A DNA stretch of 64,000 bases, taken from Clarkia xantiana subsp. parviflora (taxonomy: Eukaryota > Streptophyta > Magnoliopsida > Myrtales > Onagraceae). Shown in pieces: positions 21,755 to 31,602 of this stretch. Position numbers and translations under genes: made by a program. Each line of letters opens with the position of its first letter. The stretch's first letter is position 1. The DNA lies in the NCBI GenBank assembly GCA_036873135.1, contig JAPTYO010000013.1, positions 20,023,901-20,087,900 on the forward strand, given 5' to 3'. The notes below the pieces were generated by a model. The model saw nothing but the letters and a program-made list of their open reading frames with translations. It was not told where the DNA came from and searched no databases.

Positions 21755-23110
21755 GCTAAATTATTGATTAATACAAAGATTAGACCACAAATTTAGAAAC
21801 AATAACCCGATGATTGCTACAAAGGATATATTGGGGTCTTACTAGCTAATGGATGAACTTGTTTTTCCAAAATCAACGACCCAAGACTAGGGGTGTAAAC
21901 GAGTCAAGCTACTCGTGAGCTACTCGAGGTCGGCTCGGTTGATATTCGAATTCGACTCAGTAAATTTCGAGTCGAGTTGAGCTCGAGTCGAGCTTTTTCT
22001 GAAGTCGAGTCGAGTACGAGTTCATTGATACTCGACTCGAGAGGCTCGCGAGCCTAATCGAGCTTTTTGTTTTGCCTATTCGAGTCGAGTTCGAGCTCGA
22101 GCCAAAACACTAATAAAGTCGAGTTCGAGCTCGAGCTAAGGCGCACAATTTATGATTTAATTGAATTTTAAACATATCGAGCCGAGTCGAGTCGAGCTCG
22201 TCGAGTATGAAATCGAGTCGAGTTCGAGCTTGAAAAATTTGAGCAAGGTCGAGTTCGAGTTCGAGCTCGAGCTCGAGTAAAGTGAGTCGAGTCGAGTTGA
22301 GCTTGCTAGATACTCGGCTCGACTCGACTCGTTTACACCCCTACCCAAGACTGAACCTTCCTTTGTTTAATTGCCATCACACAACCACCGTGTGAAACGA
22401 GAAATTATTAGTTGGATTAGTCCGCCTACTCAGAATATGAACTAACCAATGAACGAGAGACACGTAATAAATGTAATAAATAAATACTTTGAGTAACATG
22501 TGATTACAACCAATAATTTCTCATAATTAATCACACTTATTTTTTTTTTTCATAAAACAATAGTTTCTCTTAATAAATAAAAATAATTCTCTTATATACA
22601 AATATATAATAGAGGTGTTACTAGTTCTGTATTATTATTTTTTCTAAAACACTATTGGGCATGGTGAACTCTTAAGGGCAAGTGTGGACTTATTATATAG
22701 GGTTCACCATGTCCAATAGATTTTTAGAAAAAAAAATCACAAAACTAGTGACACTCGTACTATATTTATACTATGAAAAAAATATTTTTAATTTATAGGA
22801 TAAATTATTTTTATTAGCCTAAAAAAGAGGTATGGATTAATTAATAAAAATTATTGAGTGATAATCACATGTTAACCAAAGTTATTTATTTATAGTACAT
22901 TTATGATTTTTCTCTGATTTATTGGTTGGTCCATACGCTGAGGTGACAGACTGAGTCCATCTAATAATTTCTTGTTTCCACGGTGGTTGTGGTGACAATT
23001 AACAAAGCAAGATTCGGTCTTGGGTCGTTGATTTTGGAAAAAAAAAAAAAAACATCGGTTATGTGTTCTAAAGTTGTGGTCTAATTTTTGTATTAATCAA
23101 TAATTTTAGC
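21755..23110. mobile_element. Long foldback element with nested hAT MITE
   Basis: The outer left sequence (GCTAAATTATTGATTAATAC, then TTAGACCACAAATTTAG) is the complement of the outer right sequence (GTATTAATCAATAATTTTAGC). The pairing continues inward through CCAAAATCAACGACCCAAGAC, CTTTGTTAATTG and CACAACCACCGTG to a central hairpin at about 22630-22730. Each arm is about 450 bp without the nested MITE. The central and arm motifs match 15058-15676. Confidence 0.72.
21888..22343. mobile_element. hAT MITE in the left arm of the foldback
   Basis: Ends TAGGGGTGTAAACGAGTC and GACTCGTTTACACCCCTA, with a perfect 8-bp duplication CCCAAGAC at 21880-21887 and 22344-22351. The inside is made of GAGTCGAGCTCGAG repeats. 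The right arm of the host foldback holds the same target as an empty site (near 23017), confirming the insertion. Confidence 0.9.
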
Positions 23111-23634
23111 ATATGGTGTATCATTTACAATTGCACTACCTGTGCTGGCTTTGATGGACTCATCTTTAGGGGCGGACGCTGGTAAGTGAAATGAGGACAA
23201 AATGTCCCAATCTGTTTTTTATATAATATATAATATAATAGTAGAATTGTCCTGTAGGTGTATTAACTTATCTTTAAGGTATGTGTTTGTTTATTTTTAA
23301 GGTCTTATTATAATTGTAATATATATATATATAAAATAGGAGAATTGTCTTGTAGCTATATTTTAACTAACCTTAAAAGTGTATCTTTCTTTATTTTTAA
23401 GGTCTTATATATATATATTAGCTGCTAACTCCACGCACCGCGCGGGACGAAAAATCTAAATGAAATTAAAAGTGAAAAACTAAATTTATTAAAGTTATAA
23501 TATTTTATAAAAAAAAATGTTGTTTACATTTAAATTTAGAATAATATATATATATAACAATATATGTTAAATAGTTTTTACTAATTTATATATATATATA
23601 TATATATTATTTTTTATATTTATATAATTAATAC

Positions 23635-23691
<57 letters not shown>

Positions 23692-23959
23692 GTTCCACAT
23701 TAGTATCGATTTAGTATATTATATATAGTATACATCGATTTCAATATGTCAGTTATAAAAAAATCATGACTTGTTGTTTCGCTTAGTGACGGTTCATAAA
23801 CTTCGCTATCGAATTAAATAAGTTTTTCATTTAAATAAAATCTATTAATTTTTTTATTTTTTTTTATGCAGATAGTTTCTTTATTTACGTAGAAATTTAA
23901 ATAAGAGGATTTTTTTTCTAAAATATTTAAATTTATATTTAAATTTGTAATTAGATTAG
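23111..23959. other. AT-rich spacer with microsatellites
   Basis: Contains a diverged direct repeat of about 115 bp (around 23225 and 23340: GAATTGTCYTGTAG...TTTATTTTTAAGGTCTTA) and (TA)n tracts at about 23589-23606 and 23640-23688. No gene seen. Confidence 0.6.
23640..23688. repeat. (TA)n microsatellite
   Basis: About 24 uninterrupted TA units. Confidence 0.93.
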
Positions 23960-24935
23960 GAAACACTGTTTGGATTTGGGGATAGTTACTAGGGATTAAA
24001 CACGTGTACATGCGAGGTAAAGTAATAGCGCAGCGTAAAAGAGCACATACCAGTTTATCTTCCGTAGCCCAAGATCGTCACAGATGAAGTTTTCGATCTG
24101 CTGGAGGGGGCCTGCATGAACTCTGATAAAGGAGCAATCTGCAGGCAATTGTCTCCACAGCAAAGCCTCTTGATGGATCTCTGGGGTAAACTGTTGACAC
24201 AATTTCGACACCTCCTTGTGTAATACAACCTTCGTCCGAGCCTCTATAGAATATAGGGAGAGGGATTTCATGTCTAGTGAACTAAAATGGAGAGAGTGAT
24301 TAACCATAAGAAATCCCATAACACCTCATATTTATAAGAGGAGGTGAGCAAAATCCACCAAGGGTTTACCCTATGTTTTAGCCGAAATTCACACTAATTG
24401 GGCTTGGCCCATTTTGGGCCAATTGTGGCTCATTGAGATTTTGGCATGACCCAAAATCCCTTATGTGCCTTAACCCAATTGTGCTTAATCTGTTGGACTT
24501 ATATTAATGGGCTCCCAATTACAGTGACTTGTATACACCAAATGCCCACAGCTTCCCCTCGCCCGAATGTGAGGGTGCCTATTAATATGTTGTCGACCAA
24601 CACATCAATATCCATTCGTGATCCAATCATGTTCCCTTATTGTTCATATGAGGTTTGCCGTGCGACCGACAGACACAACAGACATCGTGCTACTCATCGG
24701 TTAAGTGTGTTGTAGCGTCTACGGAACATTGATTCCCTGTCATGTTATCAATCTGTTACTACTCCGTGCCGCGTTGTACCCCTGGTCAAATGTTATTCTC
24801 CAATTTCCTAGTTCCCACATATGGATACTTCTCCAAGGCATCTGCACAAGTATTCACAACCTTAAACTAATATCTGGTTGGTGGCCACCTAGTGAATACA
24901 AGAGTCGGAGAATGACAGATGTGTATAACCATCCC
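23960..24935 (-). repeat. Copia A 3' LTR, distal part
   Basis: It shares ordered blocks with the LTR of element H, such as CTCCCAATTACAGTGACTTG and GTGCCTATTAATATGTTGTC. It stops at ATCCC (24931-24935), the duplicated target of element D, and resumes at 35527. The outer border near 23960 is approximate. Confidence 0.65.
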
Positions 24936-25768
24936 TGTTAGGTTCCGAGATCTGGGTCGAAGGATGATCGGCTCAAATCCCGTTCCTCACTGGAGATGTA
25001 GATAATCTGACGTCTTCGGGTTGCTCTGCCTTGTCTTGCGTCCTTCCTTCCTTCCTGCAGAAGGGGCAATACCAGACACAGAGAGGGGGGGGGTGGTGCC
25101 TGGTGAACCCTCTCCGATGCCTAAGTCAGTATCGTTTTTAGAGAGATAAACTAGAGAGATGTCAGAGCAAAATAATCCAAATTGCCAAGATGATCAAATG
25201 AGTTGTGAAGGTGGGGTATTTATAGGCAACGGTGTCATTAAGGTGGCTTAATGACATCGTTAACCTTTAAACACAATTAATTAACCTTTATACGCATAAT
25301 TAGGACCTTAGGATACGGAGAAGGTAGGCGGAGTGAACCGAGTGTGGGAGTCCAAAAATGGTGCCGGGGCCCTTGGGGGGGGGGGAGAAATCCGACCCCC
25401 AAGGGTAGGGGTTGGGTGAGGGCACCCAACCCCTCCTAGGGAGGATGGGGTTGGCCAACCCCATCCCTCCTAGGAGAGATCGAGTTGGCTGACCCGATCT
25501 CTCCTAGGAGAGATCGGGTTGGTCCACCCGATCTCCCCTAGGAGAGATCGGGTTGGCTGACCCGATCTCTCCTAGGGGAGGTCGGGTGTGGCCACCCAAC
25601 CTCACCTAGGTGAGTTTGCCTCGGCCGGACGAGCGCTCCGGCCTCGTCCGAGCCGTTGATGTGTTCGCGCAGTGTTCAGGTTGAAGTTTCGATTTACAAT
25701 CGTTAATGGGACAATAAAAATACAACGGTTTGGAAGTCAACGGGTTCAAATTGGGCGTATATCCATCA
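24936..25768 (-). repeat. 3' LTR of element D
   Basis: 833 bp; 65 bp longer than its partner because it holds two more copies of a 33-bp unit (see 25460-25600). A TATA box (CTATAAATAC) on the minus strand lies at 25216-25225, in the orientation expected for minus-strand transcription. Confidence 0.92.
25460..25600. repeat. 33-bp palindromic repeats in the LTR of D
   Basis: Four tandem units of the type GAGATCGGGTTGGCTGACCC followed by GATCTCTCCTAGGA. Each unit is itself an inverted repeat (GAGATCGGGTTGG / CCACCCGATCTC). The partner LTR has fewer units; B's LTR has related units. Confidence 0.85.
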
Positions 25769-25784
25769 CATGCCCCCGAGTCAA
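25769..25784 (-). other. Polypurine tract of element D
   Basis: On the minus strand the bases next to the 3' LTR read TTGACTCGGGGGCATG, a purine-rich plus-strand primer site. The same tract borders the LTRs of B (37756-37771), C (44188-44203) and, in a variant form, E (49273-49289). Confidence 0.7.
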
Positions 25785-26244
25785 CCAATGGCTTAACCCT
25801 TGATTGACTCTATTTCAGGATGGTATGATACGCGCAATTTGAAACCGGGGTTTTACCTTTCGTCTGAACATTTGCTTACCCATGGGTGCGTGTCTCCGAC
25901 CCTGCCCCCTGCCTTATGAGATAGAGGAGTTGTAAACGTTAGAGTAGCACAGACGTGTGCCTAAGCACACGTCCGTCTGAGGTGGGAGTAATAAATCTAT
26001 CTTTGCTACCGGCGTATACTTAAAAAATTCACACTCGTATAGGGGCGTAATGCAAATACAACTAAGTAACTTACGCTTCAAATTCGTGCCGGGATTCTAT
26101 CTAAGTAAGGAAAAATTTATTTTGGCCAAAATTTTTTCCTAAGTATGAAATGTTCAAGAATAAACCTAACTTGATAATTTTTCTAAGTATGGAGATATAC
26201 TTAGCCATAGTTGAAAGGGATAAAAATGATGGTTTTTCCTTGGC

Positions 26245-26340
26245 CTTTAGATCTCATTTAAAGATAGATGGAGGGTGGTGATTAAAACCCTTTAAAAAAC
26301 CCTATCATCTTTTCAATATAGAGGAGAGTTAGAAAAATAC
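26245..26340 (+). promoter_or_regulatory. Possible promoter of the opposite-strand gene in D
   Basis: Upstream of the plus-strand gene, TTTAAAAAACCCTA...TTTTCAATATAGAGGAG is conserved in element B (38289-38330, TTTTCAAATATATAGAGGAG) although the surroundings have drifted. The TATA-like CAATATAG and the C-rich leader that follows suggest a transcript start of its own. Inference only. Confidence 0.35.
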
Positions 26341-27331
26341 CTTAGTGAGTCACCATAGCCACCATCTTTCCTCTTTACTCACCCTTGGAGAGCAAGAAAA
26401 AATTGAGAGCACCCCCAAGGTAAGGGCCGGCCGAAATTTCCAGCAAGGGACCGGAAATTTGACCAGCAGCTCAGCCGGGACCGTCGACGGGAGGGAGCTT
26501 GGCCGGAGGCGACGACGCAGCTCTAGGCGGGAAGCATCCAGCGGCGACGCGGAGGCGGCAGGGGGCCTGATTGACGACGGCGACGCCGGGCTGACTGTCG
26601 ACGGGGTACGGCGACGACGACGGGACGGTGTGGACGATCGACGGAGGAGGGCGACATTGGCCGGACATCACCGGCAAGTGACGGCGGTGGGGCGACTGGG
26701 CTCTGCTCCGGCGACGACGACGGCAGGCCATTCTCGGCGAGGAGCTGATTTCCGGCAACGCCCAAATTCGAATTCCGGACCCGTTTATCACATCGGGTCG
26801 GGTTTTCCGAAGGTCCGCTCTTTTCCTTTCCGTTACCGCATAAAACGTTGATTTTTGAATCGTTGATACTTGATTGCCGATGCTTGATTGCCGATGTTTG
26901 ATTGCCGAAATTTGATTGAAAGTGGGATTGCCGTGGATAACCGTCGATAGTTGTGGATTTGGGGAAAATTTTTGCCGGTTGTCCGGATATAGTTTCTTGT
27001 CCGATTGGACTATCCCGGTTTTGAATTTGATGTCGTATCGCCGTTGGTGTGTTAATCTTCGTTGGAGGGCATAATGGTAATTTTTCCCAAAACCCGACCT
27101 TAGGCTCGGATAAAATTATTCGATTTGGTTGTCGTGGTGTCCTTGGTTCATGTTGACTATCTTTGCTGGGTGTCTTTGGATCTTTGGTTGTTGTCGTTGG
27201 TCGGGTGTCGGAGTATTTCCGGTTCTTCGGAAATTTTTCTTGTCTTGATATTTGTCGTGTCGTGGCAGGTACTATATTCCTGGTGGTGTCCGCGCACACA
27301 GACTCTTCAGAGGCGTCGCATCCTCCGAAGG

Positions 27332-29727
27332 ATGAGTGAGTTCCTTTTCTCTTCCTTTTCGGTCGCATTACTTCTTTTCCTATTGCTAGCTTAGTACCGT
27401 GACCTTCATTGGGGTGTTAGTCGAAATTTGATTCGAACTTTGGGATTTCCTGCTACCTTTGCCTTAGGTCTCGCTACTCTGTCAGAGAACCATCTCACTA
27501 GGTCCGATTACAATGAGCACGTTACCCTAGGAGATATCTGTCCCCTAGATGAGCCTCTGTATCCTTTTCTCCCCTCCTTAGGGAATACTCGCGAGACGGT
27601 GACGGAGCCTCCTATAGGGAAGGTCGCCGTGTACCCTTCCCAGATCCGGTTTGGGTTGAGGTTGCCTTACTGTGATGACCTTATAGAGTTGAGCAGGTTC
27701 TTCAGGATTTCTCCTGTGAACCTTGCTCCCAGTGCCCTCCGTGTCTGGGTGGGCTTCCGGGTATTGTGCCATTGGTACTCCTGGAAGTACTCCCTCGTTC
27801 TATTCCGATGCTTCTATCGGTTCCAGTACCAGACGAAGGTGGGGTTTGCGAGTTTCGTAACTCGCCATCCAACCTTCAAGGATCCCCGATTTGCTGATTT
27901 CGGGTTGAGTGGGATCGAGTGGGATATCTCCCTCCGTTTCGTGGCCCGGAGTGACAATTCGGCCAGCCACTGGGCTAAGCATTACTTCTTCATTACGGAT
28001 CGATATGTCACTTGGTCGGTCTTGAATGAGGATCGGTCCGATGGTTGGCCTGCTTTCGGGGAGTTCTCTTCAGTTGATTTAGAGACTATGAAGATCATTC
28101 ACGAGAGCAACAGGACTCGGTCATACTGCCCCGTGTCCTTAGTGACTGAGACAGATCTTTACGAGGCCGGGATCAGTTTGACTCCTGACTCCGGGGGTTC
28201 GGTATGTCACTTGGTCTTTCCATCTTTATTTACCTTCTGCTCTTCCTTTGTAGGTTGGTTTCATGGAAAAACCTATAACGTGCAGGGAGCCCCTGTTGAT
28301 CTGAGCAAGAGGAAGGCTCCTTCTAGTTCCGCTCTGAAGAAATCCCCCCTGCCTGGGAAGAAGGCTGGGGCCTCTGGTATGCTTTCTCCTATTTGCTTCT
28401 TTATGGTATAACTTGTGTTTTCCTTATCTTGCTTTTCTTACATTGCTAGGGCGCTCCCCCTTGGTGACCGAGAGGGTCGTCTCCGTTGGTAGAGATTTTG
28501 GACCTTCCAAGTCCAAGCCGCAGAGATCTGATTCTGAGGCCGGGGCCTCGGCTGCTAAGAGGAAGAAGGCTGCGGATCCTACTTCGCCTACTGCTCGTCC
28601 TCCGACCCTATCTCGTGATAAGGAGATGGTGGTCGAAGAGGTGCCTTCCCTGGCTGACAAAGGGAAGCGACCTGCTGGTGGTGGTTCCCCTGCCCCCCAG
28701 CCGAGGGCACGGTCCTCAGGTATGATCTCTACCTTGTTGCTGATCCTTCTATGTTTATATTTTCCTTTGACTTGCTTCGCTTGTGTAGGTGGGCCTCCGA
28801 CTTTAAGTCGGAAGGATTTCGCACGTCTTACTGATGAAGATGTTATTGGGTCTGAGTGGACTCCTTTCGCTGGTCTGAAGGAGTTCCACCTCGATAGCAC
28901 CTCCTCTTTGCGGACTCCTGAGGTTGGCGTCCGCGTACTCCGCGGCGCCATCCCCCCTGGCGATCGTGTTGCTTCGCCCAAGTCTCCTGGGGAGACTCGG
29001 CGCTTTGTTCAGGGTGTACTCTCTCGTTATGCGCCTGTGAGTTGTTCCTTGCTTTCTTCATTATACTTTCATATTGGTTGTCTTTCGGTTACTCACCCCT
29101 TGTTTTAATTGTTAGGGTATGTCTGACATGGTGAACATGTCATCACTCGTGCTCGAGTTATCTGACGAGAAGAAGACCCTTGAGGACAGCCAGGTCTCTC
29201 TCAAGGCGGAGGTCGCTACTGCTGCTGAGAAGGCGCGTTTATCTGATTTGAGGATGCAGGAGCTCCGGGACCAAGTGTCCTTGCTTGAGACTACTGTGGG
29301 CAGTTTACGCCGGGAGGCTGAGGTTGCAGCGTCACTCCACTCTGAGGAGTTGCGGAAATTGGAGGCTAAGTGCCGGGCAGAGGAGAGGACCGTCGCCGTG
29401 TCTGAGTACAAGGCTTCCTCTGCCTTCACTGCCGACTATAGCGCGCGTCTCACTCAGGAGATGAACCAGTTCGGTGAGTATCTGGTTGATCACATTTTCC
29501 GCATTGATCCTCAGTTCCCAGTCGGTGACCTTGGTGACTTCGGGCCATACGCCACTGGCTACATGGCTGTTCTGAGGGGTCAGGCTGCTGTTGCAGACGA
29601 GCCTGCCCCTGCCCAGGTGTATGCTACACCTGTGGAGATTGGTACCTCAGACTCCTCCTCTTCATCCATATCTGCCGGTGGTTCAGCCTCAGGGGGTGAG
29701 GGTGACTCTCCTGAAGGTTCTTATTGA
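27332..29727 (+). CDS. Opposite-strand accessory gene of element D, 5 exons, 680 aa
   Basis: Exons 27332-27335, 27468-28376, 28450-28719, 28789-29036 and 29116-29727 join to 2043 nt without a stop; all introns are GT-AG and 69-132 bp long. The ATG sits one base before the first intron. Residues 2-300 form a conserved globular region (LYPFLPSLGN, FGLRLPYCDDLIELSRFFRI, GFRVLCHWYSWKY) resembling the 'putative gypsy type transposon' domain of plant databases (PF04195-like). A basic patch KRKK lies near 340-343, a Gly-Pro-Pro...W block in exon 4, a coiled coil at about 480-575, and an acidic Ser-rich tail. It runs opposite to gag in the same element, like accessory genes described for Tat/Grande-type elements. 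Function unknown; nuclear location is a guess from the basic patch. The copy in B keeps the same splice sites but is broken. Confidence 0.78.
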
Positions 29728-30099
29728 TGTGTTTACATCATGCTATCTTTGTATATATAACTGCACTCCTTCTCCCCTTTAATGGGTTGAGTGTCTTTTG
29801 AGATTGTGGTGGTGTTTGTTGTTACTTTCCTTTGTCGCGTTGTGTTGTTGACTACGTGGTTCACTTGCCTTTACATTAATGCTTCTCATGCTTTTGTATG
29901 TATCCCTTTGGTTATGGACTCTTCTCTTGATGTGTTTCCTTTACTTATCCTTCTTTCGTGTTTTCCTTCATGTCATACCTGCTATTTCATCAAGAAAAAA
30001 CATTATGTGTTCTTCATATAACTTTACTTTGAGATTACTTTCTCACTGGATCCTTCTTAGCATGGTGCCATGATCTCTTCTGATACCCTTTAAATGGTA

Positions 30100-30640
30100 T
30101 ACATGGTACTGTTAGACCAAAGATACGCTCTTGGTGGGCGTCGAATCTGATCACGAGACAGGCTCTCGGAGGGCACTTAACGTTTCGCAGGATAGGCTCC
30201 CGGAGGGCACAGGTTAAACCAAAGATACGCTCTTGGTTGGCGTCGAAACTATTCGCGAGACAGGCTCTCGGAGGGCACTTAACGTTTCACAGGATAGGCT
30301 CCCGGAGGGCACAGGTTAGACCAAAGATACGCTCTTGGTTGGCGTCGAAACTATTCGCGAGACAGGCTCTCGGAGGGCACTTAACGTTTCACAGGATAGG
30401 CTCCCGGAGGGCACAGGTTAGGCCAGAGATATATTCTTGGTTGGTGTCGATAACTGTTCACGAGACAGGCTCCCGGAGGGCGCTTAACGTTTCACAGGAT
30501 AGGCTCCCGGAGGGCACAGGTTAAACCAAAGATACGCTCCTGGTTGGCGTCGAAACTGTTCGCGAGACAGGCTCTCGGAGGGCGCTTAACGTTTCACAGG
30601 ATAGGCTCCCGGAGGGCTCAGGTTAGACCAAAGATACGCT
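30100..30640. repeat. Tandem array 1 of element D (about 103-bp units)
   Basis: Five units containing ACCAAAGATACGCTCTTGG, CGAGACAGGCTCTCGGAGGG, CACTTAACGTTTCACAGG and ATAGGCTCCCGGAGGGCACA. Element B keeps little more than one unit (42030-42160). Confidence 0.9.
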
Positions 30641-30669
30641 CCTGGTGGGCGTCGAAGCTGGTAGTTTGA

Positions 30670-31195
30670 AATCTACCTCAAGATACGCTCTTGGGGGCGT
30701 CGAGTCTGGTAGTGTTTTTTCTACCTCAAGATACGCTCTTGGTGGCGTCGAATCTGGTAGGTTGCAAAGCTACCTCAAGATACGCTCCTGGGGGCGTCGA
30801 AATTCGTAGTTTTTGGAAACCACTCTCAAGATACGCTCTTGGTGCGTCGAAGGTCGTAGTGTAATAACTACTCTCAAGATACGCTCTTGGGGGCGTCGAA
30901 TTTCGTAGTATGAACACTACTCTCAAGATACGCTCTTGGGGGCGTCGAAAGTCGTAGTTTTTGGAAACCACTCTCAAGATACGCTCTTGGTGCGTCGAAG
31001 GTCGTAGTGTAATAACTACTCTCAAGATACACTCTTGGGGGCGTCGAATTTCGTAGTATGAACACTACTCTCAAGATACGCTCTTGGGGGCGTCGAGGGT
31101 CGTAGTATGGATACTACTCTCAAGATACGCTCTTGGGGGCGTCGAGGGTCGTAGTATGGATACTACTCTCAAGATACGCTCTTGGGGGCGTCGAA
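30670..31195. repeat. Tandem array 2 of element D (about 49-bp hairpin units)
   Basis: About eleven units starting CTCAAGATACGCTCTTGGGG then GCGTCGA and a variable GTAGT...ACTAC segment. Each unit contains two inverted repeats: CAAGA-TACGC-TCTTG and GTAGT-n-ACTAC. It lies between the opposite-strand gene and gag. Confidence 0.9.
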
Positions 31196-31469
31196 ACTGT
31201 TATTGACTTGAAGTCATATCTGTGTAAGGATAACATCATGACTATATCATCACATTCATTGGAAAATGCTTTTGAAGGAAAACTTACTCTTTTAAGAGTG
31301 TTCATGTCTTCTGTACATTTGGGGTGCCTTGGGTGGGTCAAGACACCCTTTGGAGGAAAATATAGATAGTGGTAGAGTTGGAGGAACTTCGTGAGTTCTC
31401 CTTCTCAAAAGTTGTTTGAAAAACTTGGAAAGCTTGAACATGTAAAGTGCTAGATATGAAACTAAGGAT

Positions 31470-31602
31470 ATGGGGTGGTTACTTTGTCTGTTTCCACGTA
31501 CTCCTTCAGACCTCCATTGTGAATCATTTCTTCCACCTCTATCTTCAGCACCATGCAGTTATTGGTTTGATGCCCCCAGGTCCCATGGTACTCACACCAT
31601 CC
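31470..31602 (-). pseudogene. Zinc-finger end of the extra gag segment in D
   Basis: Past the TAG that ends the long frame at 31603, the same minus-strand frame continues with WCEYHGTWGHQTNNC, then EVEEMIHNGGLKEYV. This is the gag zinc-binding motif seen in element F (YCRFHRANGHDTNHC...LIQRGKLKEFV). It shows that the downstream gag segment once reached its own zinc finger. Confidence 0.65.

Noticed and set aside
23430..23465. CGCACCGCGCGGG hairpin-like string suggesting a Helitron end
   Set aside because: No CTRR terminus or TC start at suitable positions; evidence too weak.
26345..26851. Open frame before the accessory gene of D
   Set aside because: Arg/Gly-rich from GC-rich leader sequence; the corresponding region in B has a different frame and sequence, so it is more likely an untranslated leader.
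28202..28253. Intron-like stretch (GTATGT...TTTGTAG) inside exon 2 of the accessory gene
   Set aside because: It is 52 bp, too short for a usual plant intron; removing it shifts the frame into a stop, while reading through keeps the conserved frame in both D and B.
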